Of a stretch of 64,000 bases of DNA, positions 52,505 to 61,952 are shown piece after piece. The stretch is taken from the NCBI RefSeq assembly GCF_018398875.1, contig NZ_JAGWDK010000013.1, positions 1 through 64,000 of the forward strand. The letters are read 5' to 3'. The notes under the pieces are model-generated. The model had not been told where the DNA came from. It worked only from the letters and a program-made list of their open reading frames with translations, and did no database searches. Both the position numbers and the translations under genes were made by a program. Origin of the DNA: Bradyrhizobium sp. sGM-13. Lineage in GTDB: Bacteria > Pseudomonadota > Alphaproteobacteria > Rhizobiales > Xanthobacteraceae. The stretch's first letter is position 1, and each line of letters begins with the position of its first letter.

Positions 52505-52858
52505 ATGCGAAGGCTTGCGCCATTGGTCCTGCTGGCCTGCCTTTCGATGTCGGCCGGCGCAGCGCTCGCCGTCGACAGGGGCCAGTACGACCATGTGCCA
52601 CCTGATATCCGCGCCTGGTTCAAGAGCGTGATCGCGCCGAACGGCGTACCCTGTTGCGATATTTCCGACGGCCATCGCACCAGCTACGACGTTCGCGGCG
52701 GCGCCTATTGGGTGCCGATCGAGGGCCAATGGATGCAGGTGCCCGAGCGCGCGGTCATTCGCGACCAGGGCAACCCGATCGGCGAAGCCGTAGTGTGGTA
52801 CGTGCACCACCGCGGCAGCATCATCATTAGCTGCTTCGTGCCGGCGGACGCGGTTTAG
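52505..52858 (+). CDS. Small exported protein of unknown function
   Basis: 117 residues: signal peptide (LAPLVLLACLSMSAGAALA) and a mature domain with PCCDISDGHRTSYDVRGGAYWVP (named region about 49-71) and ISCFVPADAV, a set of three cysteines. This pattern is common in rhizobial periplasmic proteins but has no function I know. The ATG at 52505 follows GGAGGA. Confidence 0.8.
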   Translation: MRRLAPLVLLACLSMSAGAALAVDRGQYDHVPPDIRAWFKSVIAPNGVPCCDISDGHRTSYDVRGGAYWVPIEGQWMQVPERAVIRDQGNPIGEAVVWYVHHRGSIIISCFVPADAV

Positions 52859-52923
52859 ATTCTTCAAGATGACGGTGACACCGGCGGATGATAATCTGAT
52901 GGAAAATCGCAAAGGAGCCGCCC

Positions 52924-53526
52924 TTGTCCGATCTTGCCCCTTCTGATCTTGCCACGATCTATCCCGCTCCCACGCCGCGCGTGATCGCTAAGGCGCGGCC
53001 AGAGATCGATGCGCATGCGAAAAAATTCATCGGCATGTCGCCGTTGTGCGTGCTAGCGACTTCAGGTTCGGACGGCAGCGTCGATGCGTCGCCGCGCGGC
53101 GGCAATCCCGGCTTCGTTCATGTCGGCGGACCGAACCTCTTGTTGATGCCGGATCGTTCGGGCAACAACCGGATCGACAGTTTTCGCAACATCGTCGAGG
53201 GATCAGGCTTCGTGCAGTTGATCTTCTTCGTGCCCGGAATCGACGAGACGCTGCGCGTCGGCGGCAAGGGCAAGCTATCTGTCGATCCGGAGTTGATGGC
53301 GTCGATGATCGAATTCGGCAAGCCGCCGCGCGCGGTGCTGCATATCGACGCGAGGGAAGCCTATTTCCACTGCGGCAAGGCGCTGATGCGCTCGAAACTG
53401 TGGGCGGCTACGCAGGTCGAACGCTCGGTTATGCCGAGCATCGGCGAAGTGATCCACGACCAGACCGGACTTGGCGAGCGCGAAAGCCAGGCGGAGATCT
53501 ACGAGCGCTACAAGACGCAGTTGTAA
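52924..53526 (+). CDS. FMN-binding pyridoxamine phosphate oxidase-like protein
   Basis: 200 residues of the split-barrel flavin-binding fold: FIGMSPLCVLATSGSDGSVDASPRGG (named region about 35-60), LLLMPDRSGNNRIDSFRNI and FFVPGIDETLRVGGKGKLS. This is the MSMEG_1061-type group of FMN oxidoreductases. The start is TTG at 52924, with AGGAG 8 bases before and family-like length. Confidence 0.9.
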   Translation: MSDLAPSDLATIYPAPTPRVIAKARPEIDAHAKKFIGMSPLCVLATSGSDGSVDASPRGGNPGFVHVGGPNLLLMPDRSGNNRIDSFRNIVEGSGFVQLIFFVPGIDETLRVGGKGKLSVDPELMASMIEFGKPPRAVLHIDAREAYFHCGKALMRSKLWAATQVERSVMPSIGEVIHDQTGLGERESQAEIYERYKTQL

Positions 53527-53548
53527 GGAAATTGTTGGGCGAGATCGG

Positions 53549-53728
53549 ATCACCCTCCCCTGGAGAGGGAGGGTCGGCTCGCATAGAGCGAAGCGAAATG
53601 CGAGACGGGGTGGGGTGATCTCTCCACTCGGGCAGTATTCGATGCGGAGAGACCGTCACCCCGCCCCGCCGCTTCGCGTCGACCCACGAGCGAGCTTCGC
53701 TCGTCTCGGACCCCTCCAGGGGAGGGTA
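53549..53728. repeat. Large inverted repeat with CTCTCCACTCGGGCAGT core
   Basis: CACCCTCCCCTGGAGAGGGAGGGT at the left end is mirrored by ACCCCTCCAGGGGAGGGTAAAA at the right. Inside, GGGTGGGGTGATCTCTCCACTCGGGCAGT precedes the mirrored CCGTCACCCCGCCCCGCC (only the layout matters here). The same core recurs at 61827-61843. It separates two convergent genes. Confidence 0.75.
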
Positions 53729-53733
53729 AAAGG

Positions 53734-54219
53734 CTAATCCCCGTTCTCGAGGCCGCCGACGTGCTTCTGGGTATAGAGCTCAAGCCCGATACGCTGGATC
53801 AGGTCAAGCTGGGTTTCGAGGAAGTCGATGTGATGTTCCTCGTCCTTCATGACGGTCTCGAACAAGTCGCGCGAGACGTAATCCTTCACGCCATGGCAGT
53901 AGGTCGCCGCTTCCTGATAGAGCGTGCGCGCGGTCATCTCGGTTGCTAGATCGCATTCGATGATTTCCCTGACGTTCTGGCCGATGCGGAGCGGATCGAG
54001 CACCTGCATGTTGGGAAAACCGTCGAGGAACAGAATCCGATCGGTGAACTTGTCGGCGTGTTCCATCTCCTCGATGGATTCCTTGCGCCAGACCTTGGCG
54101 AATTCCAAAAGACCCCAATTGTTCAGGAGCCGGTAGTGCAGCCAGTACTGGTTGATCGCGGTGAGCTCGCTGCGCAGGCCCTTGTTGAGATAGTCGATGA
54201 CTTTGGGATCGCCCTGCAT
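53734..54219 (-). CDS. bfr: Bacterioferritin
   Basis: Iron-storage 24-mer subunit, 161 residues. Ferroxidase residues are in place: Glu in GLRSELTAI (18), EEMEHAD (51 and 54), the Glu of EIIECDLATE (94) and EEHH (127/130). The heme-binding Met is the one in EEMEHA (52). The ATG at 54219 follows GGAG. An iron control element lies 45-61 bases upstream, and bfd is the next gene upstream on the same strand. Confidence 0.97.
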   Translation of the reverse strand: MQGDPKVIDYLNKGLRSELTAINQYWLHYRLLNNWGLLEFAKVWRKESIEEMEHADKFTDRILFLDGFPNMQVLDPLRIGQNVREIIECDLATEMTARTLYQEAATYCHGVKDYVSRDLFETVMKDEEHHIDFLETQLDLIQRIGLELYTQKHVGGLENGD

Positions 54220-54263
54220 GGTCCACTCCAATTTTCCCAGGCCAGACGCGGCCCGACACTGCA

Positions 54264-54280
54264 TTTAGAACGCTTCTAAA
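54264..54280. promoter_or_regulatory. Iron control element (Irr box)
   Basis: TTTAGAACGCTTCTAAA, a perfect 7-bp inverted repeat with a 3-base centre. It matches the TTTAGAA-N3-TTCTAAA motif bound by Irr, the heme-responsive iron regulator of Bradyrhizobium. It lies in the bfd-bfr gap, 45 bases before bfr. Confidence 0.85.
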
Positions 54281-54365
54281 TCAGTTTGGTGCCGAGGGCA
54301 ACTGTTCCGCGGAAAAAGCGGTGGGAACCTGAGAAATCAGGGCGTTTCAGAGGGGATTTTAGATT

Positions 54366-54641
54366 TCAGCAGGCCGCAAGGGCGAAGGCCGGAGCGGTTT
54401 CCTGCGCCGGCTCGTCGTTGGCGGCCTGACGCGTGTGCGGACAACCCTCGCAGCACTCCTTGGCGCAGGCGCCGAGCGCTTCGTCGATGATGGTCTTGAG
54501 CGTGCGCGCGCAGCGACCGCACTCGGCGCTGCAACCGAGGCAACCGTAAATCTGTTTGGGATTTCGCGGCAGGTCCGAAGCTGCATTCACTGCATTACGG
54601 ACATCGTGGTCGCTCAGGACGTTGCAGGAACAGACGATCAT
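54366..54641 (-). CDS. bfd: Cysteine-rich bacterioferritin-associated ferredoxin-like protein
   Basis: 91 residues. The first 55 are the BFD-like [2Fe-2S] domain: CSC at 4-6 and the second pair in ECGRC (41/44), with the helical DVRNAVNAASD. Bfd releases iron from bacterioferritin by electron transfer. Unusual: extra cysteines GCLGC (34/37) and CAKECCEGC (59-67) and a terminal Cys, 11 in all against the usual four, on a tail that makes it about 25 residues longer than E. coli Bfd. Directly upstream of bfr. Confidence 0.9.
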   Translation of the reverse strand: MIVCSCNVLSDHDVRNAVNAASDLPRNPKQIYGCLGCSAECGRCARTLKTIIDEALGACAKECCEGCPHTRQAANDEPAQETAPAFALAAC

Positions 54642-55077
54642 GAAACCGGTAGAACCCTTGGTGATGCCTGCTCATCGATATGGAAGAGAGCTGCGAGATG
54701 CAAAAGGAAAAGCCGCATTTTCAAGCAATTCCAAACTGATGCCGGGGAAATACTGGAATGAATCTAAAAGGCGGCGTTGCGGTAAATCAAATGGACGCTG
54801 ATTTCCCGGTGTTTCCGGCATCAGTCGCTGCCATGTCGCCGCCGTTGCCATCGCCTCCTCCGCTCAGTGCCCGCCAGCATGAATACCGCCATTCCGCTCA
54901 CCGTCGTCGTGTCGTGGTTTCTCAAGAAAAGGAGAGCATTTCGGTATCTTCGCACCGTGACCTGCCTCACGTCCCGTTTCGTCGCCCCCCTGCACGGCCG
55001 TTCATCATTCAAGCGAAATGTGGAACTTTTGCCCGGACGGAACTTAACGTCGTTTGCTCCACGAGAAAGGTGAGGCC
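54642..55077. other. 436-base intergenic region upstream of bfd and the glycine-zipper genes
   Basis: No gene is supported. ATTCCA (54728-54733) and TGGAAT (54754-54759) form a loose inverted repeat about 90 bases before bfd, possibly part of its promoter region. The reading frames here have no family features. Confidence 0.5.
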
Positions 55078-55389
55078 ATGAAGAAGACATTGATGGCGCT
55101 CGGTGCCGCCGCCGCGTTGGCCGTTTCGGCCGTGGCTGTTCCCGCTCCCGCCCAGGCGCAGCGCGGCGTTGCGGCGGGCGTCGCCGCCGGATTGATCGGC
55201 GGCGCTATTGTCGGCGGCGCGATTGCTTCGCAGAACGGCTACTATTACGGCCCGGGCTATTATGGGCCCGGCTATGGCGGCCCGGCCTATGTCGTCGATC
55301 CCGGTTACGGCGAGTCCTGCTTCTGGCAGCGACAGCGGTTCTGGGATGGCTATGGCTGGCGGGTCCGCAACGTCAGGGTCTGCGACTAG
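55078..55389 (+). CDS. Small exported glycine-zipper protein, copy 1
   Basis: 103 residues: signal peptide (LMALGAAAALAVSAVAVPAPAQA), glycine-zipper helix (QRGVAAGVAAGLIGGAIVGG), a Tyr/Gly/Pro-rich linker (YYYGPGYYGPGYGGP) and a conserved C-terminal unit, ESCFWQRQRFWDGYGWRVRNVRVCD, with two cysteines. Close kin of the next gene. Likely periplasmic or envelope associated; function unknown. The ATG at 55078 follows GAGG. Confidence 0.85.
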   Translation: MKKTLMALGAAAALAVSAVAVPAPAQAQRGVAAGVAAGLIGGAIVGGAIASQNGYYYGPGYYGPGYGGPAYVVDPGYGESCFWQRQRFWDGYGWRVRNVRVCD

Positions 55390-55421
55390 CAGCCGTTCAT
55401 CTTCATTAAAGTTGCGCTCAA

Positions 55422-55452
55422 CACCCCGGAAAGGCAGTGCTTTTCCGGGGTG
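55422..55452 (+). terminator. Hairpin after glycine-zipper gene 1
   Basis: CACCCCGGAAA and TTTCCGGGGTG form an 11-bp stem, 32 bases after the stop codon. A weak T-rich run follows only later. Confidence 0.6.
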
Positions 55453-55618
55453 CATGCGATTTTCGGCCCGAAAAAACCGCTTTTTTCGACGACCGTTTGA
55501 AGACGTTTACTTTCGATTGACCCATGTGCGCTTTTTTAGCGAAGCGGCAGTTCGAAACAGCGTGTGAGTCATCCCTAAACCCGGCGCCCGACGGCGTCAC
55601 TCCAGGAGAGCCCAAGAC

Positions 55619-55891
55619 ATGAAGAAGACATTTGCTGCCTTCGTCGCGGTCGCAACGATTGCCGGTTCGCTTGCCTCGACGCCCGCGAGCGCACAGCGTG
55701 GCGTTGCCGCAGGCGTTGCGGCCGGCTTGCTCGGCGGCGCGATCATCGGCGGTGCGATCGCCTCCAGCCGCCCGGCTTACGGCGGTCCGGTGTATGTGGA
55801 AGAGGCGCCCTATCCGGCGTGCCGCATGGTTCGCGAGCGCTTCTGGGATGGCTACGACTGGCGCTATCGCCGCGTCGAGGTCTGCCACTGA
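55619..55891 (+). CDS. Small exported glycine-zipper protein, copy 2
   Basis: 90 residues with the same layout as copy 1: signal peptide, QRGVAAGVAAGLLGGAIIGG, a shorter linker without the Tyr-Gly repeats, and CRMVRERFWDGYDWRYRRVEVCH. The identical zipper and C-terminal FWDGYxWR show tandem duplication. The ATG follows AGGAGAG. It has its own terminator, so it is a separate unit. Confidence 0.85.
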   Translation: MKKTFAAFVAVATIAGSLASTPASAQRGVAAGVAAGLLGGAIIGGAIASSRPAYGGPVYVEEAPYPACRMVRERFWDGYDWRYRRVEVCH

Positions 55892-55932
55892 TCTGACCGA
55901 CTGGCGCACGAGATGCGCGCTTTGATCGAGAG

Positions 55933-55962
55933 CCCGGCCGATATTTCGGCCGGGTTTTTCTT
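55933..55962 (+). terminator. Terminator of glycine-zipper gene 2
   Basis: CCCGGCCGA, loop TATT, TCGGCCGGG, then TTTTTCTTT: an intrinsic terminator 42 bases after the stop. Confidence 0.9.
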
Positions 55963-56078
55963 TGTGACGATGTAGGGGACTGTCCGTATTCCGAGGCACG
56001 TGTCCAAGTTTGAAGTTGCCAGTGTTCCAATTTAACGGATCGTGTGGTCTCATCCACGTTCAACAATGGGGTTGAGAC

Positions 56079-56399
56079 ATGCGATTTCTGTTTTCGGTTG
56101 CCCTAGTATTCGTCGCGACCGCTGCACAGGCCGATAGTTGCCAGCAAATCGGTAACTTCGTTAGTTGCGACAACGGTCTCTCAGGCCAGCAGATTGGAAG
56201 TTTCACCTATTGGAGTGATGGGACTTCATCCCAGCGCGCAGGAAATTTCACTTACAACAGCGATGGCTCAAGTCCTCAGAGAAGCGGAAATTTCAACTAT
56301 TACGGTGACGGCACCAGCTCCCAAACGATTGGGAACTTCACCTACTTCAGCGACGGCCGTACGTGCCAACGCACAGGGAATCAGACTTACTGCAACTAG
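56079..56399 (+). CDS. Secreted protein of 15-residue tandem repeats
   Basis: 106 residues: signal peptide (MRFLFSVALVFVATAAQA), then five 15-residue repeats with consensus Q-x-x-G-N-F-x-Y-x-S-D-G-x-x-x and a partial sixth (QRTGNQTYC). Cysteines occur only in the first repeat and the last two, as if capping a stack. The regular Phe/Tyr and Gly placement suggests a small beta-solenoid or hairpin array. No family name known to me. No clear Shine-Dalgarno. Confidence 0.8.
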   Translation: MRFLFSVALVFVATAAQADSCQQIGNFVSCDNGLSGQQIGSFTYWSDGTSSQRAGNFTYNSDGSSPQRSGNFNYYGDGTSSQTIGNFTYFSDGRTCQRTGNQTYCN

Positions 56400-56523
56400 A
56401 TATCCAAGAGACCGCCCCGCCAGTCCTGTAGCCGAGGTGAGGCAGCGACGTCCGGGGATGGCGCCGGCACCACCGCTCCCGGATATCGCTGGCCCTCATC
56501 CGGCTACGATGTCTACGACGTAG

Positions 56524-57792
56524 TCAGCGTCCCCCGCTCATCGAGCGCAGCACCGCCTCGCTCGGCCAGCAATCGACCTTCAGCCCGGCGGACTTCTGAT
56601 AGGCGCCCAATGCCGCACGGGTCTGCATGCCCGCCTTGCCGTCGAGCTTGTCCTTGTAGAGACCGATGCGCGTCAAATGGCGCTGCATGGCCTCGACATC
56701 GGCGGAGCGCAACTGCGTCGAGGCAGACCACGGTGTTGCGAACGGCAGCGGGCTCGCCATGCGGTCGGCGAGATGGCCGACGAACAGCACATACAGATCG
56801 GAGAAATTGTATTCCTTGATAACGAAGTAGTTCTTCGTCGTCAGGAACGACGGGCCGTAGATGCCCTCCACCTGCAACAGCGAGGCCGGCTGCGCCTGTT
56901 CGGCCGCACTCAGCCTCTGTCCGCGCACCGGCACGAAGCCGGCGCGCAGCCACTCGGCGATCGGCTTCGTCACCTCGGGCACGCCCATGGTGCAATCGAC
57001 ATTGGCCGGCGCCTTCACCTCGTAGGCCCAGCGCACCCCACGCTGCCAGCCCTTGTTGACGAGCTGTTGCGCGGCGGATGCCAGCGCGTCCGGCACGGAA
57101 TTCCAGATGTCGACACGACCGTCGCCGTCATGATCGATGCCATGCTTGTAATATTCGGACGGCAGGAACTGGGTGAGGCCGGTGGCGCCAGCCCAGGACG
57201 AGCGAAAATCCTTGCGCGCCACCGCGCCCTCGCCGAGAAGTTTGAGCGCCTGAATGAACTCGGTGCGATACTGATCCTTGCGCCGGCCGACATAGGCCTG
57301 CGTCGCGACCACGCGAAGCATATCGTAAGGCAACCGGTAGCGGCCGAAATCGGTCTCGCGGCCCCAGATCGCAAGCACGATGGTGGCCGGCACGCCAAAG
57401 CGCTCCTCGATATCGCTGAGCGCCGCGCGATGCTTCTGCATCAGCTTCTGCCCTTCGGCCGCCAGCCGCGCGATCGAGGATTCCTTCACATAGTCGGCCG
57501 GCACCTGCACAAATTCGGCTTGCGCCGGCGCGCCGGTGGGCGGCCGGCCCGGCAGCAAGAGATCAGGCAGTTTGTAGTCAGGCTCCAGCCCTTGCGTTTC
57601 GCGATCGAAGGTCGCGCGCGACACGCCGGCCGCCTGCGCCTCTGGCCACAGCGAGGCGACGAACTGGGCAAAGGCGGCGTCGGCAGAGAACGCCGGTTGC
57701 GACCCGCCGAGCGTCACCGCAGTCACTATCAGAACTGCGGCAGCCGCCCTCGTTCGCAAAGCCGAAAATCCGATGATCGACAAGCCGCCCAT
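56524..57792 (-). CDS. Lytic murein transglycosylase, MltB-type (second copy)
   Basis: 422 residues: signal peptide (AAAAVLIVTAVTLGGSQPAFSA), SLT_2 domain with the catalytic Glu in AIWGRETDFGRYRLP (about 142-156) and SSWAGATGLTQFLPSEYYKHGIDHDGDG, then a PG_binding_1 domain (MQRHLTRIGLYKDKLDGKAG). The start ATG shares one base with the stop of the UPF0114 gene (TGATG), so the two are coupled. Paralogue of 45141-46490 with the same domain order. Confidence 0.92.
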   Translation of the reverse strand: MGGLSIIGFSALRTRAAAAVLIVTAVTLGGSQPAFSADAAFAQFVASLWPEAQAAGVSRATFDRETQGLEPDYKLPDLLLPGRPPTGAPAQAEFVQVPADYVKESSIARLAAEGQKLMQKHRAALSDIEERFGVPATIVLAIWGRETDFGRYRLPYDMLRVVATQAYVGRRKDQYRTEFIQALKLLGEGAVARKDFRSSWAGATGLTQFLPSEYYKHGIDHDGDGRVDIWNSVPDALASAAQQLVNKGWQRGVRWAYEVKAPANVDCTMGVPEVTKPIAEWLRAGFVPVRGQRLSAAEQAQPASLLQVEGIYGPSFLTTKNYFVIKEYNFSDLYVLFVGHLADRMASPLPFATPWSASTQLRSADVEAMQRHLTRIGLYKDKLDGKAGMQTRAALGAYQKSAGLKVDCWPSEAVLRSMSGGR

Positions 57793-58382
57793 CAATGAGC
57801 GCTGGCGCGCTTTGCTTCGTCGACGGCCATGTTCGAGACACGGTCGACATAGGCAATGCCGATGGCCGACAGAATGAAGACCGTATGGATGATGGTCTGC
57901 CACATCACGCCGGTTTCGGTGTAGACGCTCTTTCCCGACGCCAGTGCACCGGCCTCGATGAAAGTGCGCAGCAGATGGATCGAGGAGATGCCGATGATCG
58001 CCATCGCCAGCTTGATCTTGAGCACGCTGGCGTTGACGTGGCTGAGCCATTCCGGCTCATCGGGATGGCCCTGCAGGTTGAGGCGGGAGACGAAGGTCTC
58101 GTATCCGCCGACGATCACCATCACCAGCAGGTTGGAGATCATGACGACGTCGATCAGGCCCAGCACCGCCAGCATGATCTGCTGTTCGCTGAAATCGAAG
58201 GCGTGAGCGAACAGATGCCACAGTTCCTTCAGAAACAGCACGACATAGACGCCTTGCGCGACAATCAGCCCAACGTAAAGCGGCAATTGCAGCCAGCGGG
58301 AGCCGAAAATCAGCATCGGAACGGGGCGCAATGCCTTCCCCTTACCTTTAGGTGGCAACGGTGTTTCGGGGGTAAGGGACAT
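57792..58382 (-). CDS. UPF0114 (YqhA-like) inner-membrane protein
   Basis: 196 residues with four membrane helices and the UPF0114 signatures RWLQLPLYVGLIVAQGVYV (about 29-47), MLAVLGLIDVVMISNLLVMVIVGGYETFVS and KIKLAMAIIGISSIHLLRTF. E. coli YqhA belongs here; the role is unknown, though a channel-like function has been suggested for relatives. Upstream partner of the transglycosylase. Confidence 0.9.
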   Translation of the reverse strand: MSLTPETPLPPKGKGKALRPVPMLIFGSRWLQLPLYVGLIVAQGVYVVLFLKELWHLFAHAFDFSEQQIMLAVLGLIDVVMISNLLVMVIVGGYETFVSRLNLQGHPDEPEWLSHVNASVLKIKLAMAIIGISSIHLLRTFIEAGALASGKSVYTETGVMWQTIIHTVFILSAIGIAYVDRVSNMAVDEAKRASAH

Positions 58383-58509
58383 CAGGATGGCTCGCTGCAG
58401 GATTGGAATTTCGAAACAAGGCCTATATCTACGCACTGTCACCGCCGTGTGAAGCGACAACTGGCCGCAGCACAAGCGGGACATTTAATTATGCAAACGC
58501 CCGATTGGT

Positions 58510-60159
<1,650 letters not shown>

Positions 60160-60390
60160 CGCGATCCTTGGAAACGTTGGATTTTACGGAAATTTGCTGC
60201 CGCTGATGTAGCGGCGCGGCCCCCAAAGGGCAACCGCGGCAGGGGCGTTTTCCATCCGTTCACCACGGATGAATACGGGATGGTCACCATGTCCGCCGAG
60301 ATCCCGACAATTGAAACTATTTTTTAGTAAATCAGGCGAAAACTCGTCTTCAGCGCCGAAAAAGGCGTCTTGAAAACAAGGGCCTGCGTC

Positions 60391-60585
60391 ATGGCTACGA
60401 TCGGTTTGGCATCCCTTTCCGCCCCGGCTCATCCACACGCCGGACTGGCGAAACCGTTGGCAGAACTCCGCGCTTTCTGGCGCCAGTTCGTGGCCAAGGC
60501 GTTCAACCCCTACCGCCCGGAACTGCACTATATGCGCGGTCCGGGACCGGCCTGGCGCGCCAAGCATCTCGGCCATTCGAACTGA
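60391..60585 (+). CDS. Small hypothetical protein
   Basis: 64 residues, MATIGLASLSAPAHPHAGLA then ELRAFWRQFVAKAFNPYRPELHYMRGPGPAWRAK. AAGGG precedes the ATG at 60391. The aromatic and basic content looks protein-like rather than random, but I know no family. It lies between ettA and the dehydrogenase. Confidence 0.5.
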   Translation: MATIGLASLSAPAHPHAGLAKPLAELRAFWRQFVAKAFNPYRPELHYMRGPGPAWRAKHLGHSN

Positions 60586-60724
60586 GATTTCCTGGTTTTG
60601 AGCCTGCCCTGCATTGAGCCTGCCCTGCGTTTAGTCCGCTTGCGCCGCTACTGATTGCGCGCAACCATGGCGACCTTCCCGACGCGTTTCCCGCCGTCAT
60701 CCTCGCCATCAACGGACCTCTCAA

Positions 60725-61684
60725 ATGACGCGGCTGCGCTGTGCAATCCTCGACGACTATCTCAATGTGGCGCTTAAGGTCGCCGACTGGTCCAAGGTCA
60801 CCCACCGCGTCGACGTCACGGTGTTCAACCAGCCGTTTGCCACGGCCGAAGCCGCAGCCGCCGCGCTCAAGGATTTCGAGATCATCTGCGCGATGCGCGA
60901 GCGCACCCCGTTCCCGCGCACCATGTTTGCAGGTCTGCCCAATCTAAAACTCCTGATCACCTCGGGCCTGCGCAATGCCGCCATCGATATGGAGGCCGCC
61001 AAGGACCACAAGGTGGTGCTGTGCGGCACGCAATGGGGCCGCGACCCGACGGCGCCGCTGACCATGGGCCTGATCCTGGAGCTGACCCGCAATATCGGCC
61101 GCGAGAACGCCCGCATGCATGCCGGCGAGCCGTTGCAGGCCCATGTCGGCATGGAAATCGAGGGCCGCACGCTCGGGGTGATCGGCCTCGGCAAGCTCGG
61201 CACCAAAGTATCGAAACTGGCGCAGGCCTTCGGCATGAACGTGATCGCCTGGAGCCAGAACCTGACGGCTGAAAAATGCAAGGAGGTCGGCGTCACTTAT
61301 GTGAGCAAGGAAGAGCTGTTCTCGACCGCCGACATCGTCACCATCCATGTGGTGCTGAGCCAGCGCACGCGCGGGCTGGTGGGGCGTGATGACCTCGCGC
61401 GGATGAAGCCAACCGCCTATCTCGTCAACACCGCGCGCGGGCCGATCGCCGACGAGGGCGCGCTGTTGGAAGCGCTGACGCAAAGGAAGATCGCAGGCGC
61501 CGGCATCGACGTGTTCTCGGTCGAGCCGCTGCCGGTCGACCATCCTTTCCGCAAGCTCGATAACATGGTGCTGACGCCGCATCTCGGCTACGTCACCGAG
61601 GACAGCTTTCGAAACCACTATCAGCAGATGGTCGAGGGCATCGATGCCTGGTTCAAGGGCGAGCCGAAGCAGCGGCTGGCTTAA
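60725..61684 (+). CDS. D-2-hydroxyacid dehydrogenase family protein
   Basis: 319 residues of the NAD-dependent D-isomer dehydrogenase fold. GVIGLGKLGTKV (about 151-162) binds NAD. The catalytic set is Arg in NTARGPIAD (about 236-244), Glu in DVFSVEPLP (about 261-269) and His in TPHLGYVT (about 280-287). Members reduce hydroxypyruvate, glyoxylate or phosphoglycerate-type acids. Substrate not determinable. Confidence 0.93.
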   Translation: MTRLRCAILDDYLNVALKVADWSKVTHRVDVTVFNQPFATAEAAAAALKDFEIICAMRERTPFPRTMFAGLPNLKLLITSGLRNAAIDMEAAKDHKVVLCGTQWGRDPTAPLTMGLILELTRNIGRENARMHAGEPLQAHVGMEIEGRTLGVIGLGKLGTKVSKLAQAFGMNVIAWSQNLTAEKCKEVGVTYVSKEELFSTADIVTIHVVLSQRTRGLVGRDDLARMKPTAYLVNTARGPIADEGALLEALTQRKIAGAGIDVFSVEPLPVDHPFRKLDNMVLTPHLGYVTEDSFRNHYQQMVEGIDAWFKGEPKQRLA

Positions 61685-61719
61685 CGCATGATGATTTTTG
61701 GTCAGATGAGTTAGCCGCA

Positions 61720-61904
61720 GGCGCTTTACCTCTCCCGCTTGCGGGGGAGGCGTAGGCCACCTTCGGTGGCCGTCCTCTGAGATGCCGAGGCAAAGCCTCG
61801 GCTATGGCGAAGCGTCGGGTGGGGGCTCTCTCCACTCGGGCAGTGTCACCCGCCGAGACACCCCCACCCCAGCCCTCCCCCGCAAGCGGGAGAGGGAGCG
61901 CACC
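61720..61904. repeat. Large inverted repeat of CTCTCCC type
   Basis: Left arm CCTCTCCCGCTTGCGGGGGAGG, right arm CCTCCCCCGCAAGCGGGAGAGG, with CTCTCCACTCGGGCAGTGTC inside; the same core occurs at 53617-53640. It fills most of the 268-base gap before the convergent gene. Confidence 0.8.
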
Positions 61905-61952
61905 TTCTGCGTGGTCGCAATCAAATCTAATTTCATCATGCTTTAGTCACGT

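Noticed and set aside
55010..55070. GGAAC...CGTT as an EcfG-type stress promoter
   Set aside because: Spacing between the elements is 8 or 24 bases, not the 15-17 expected.
54758..55081. 107-codon frame before the first glycine-zipper gene
   Set aside because: No domain, ends inside the start region of the real gene, composition looks non-coding.
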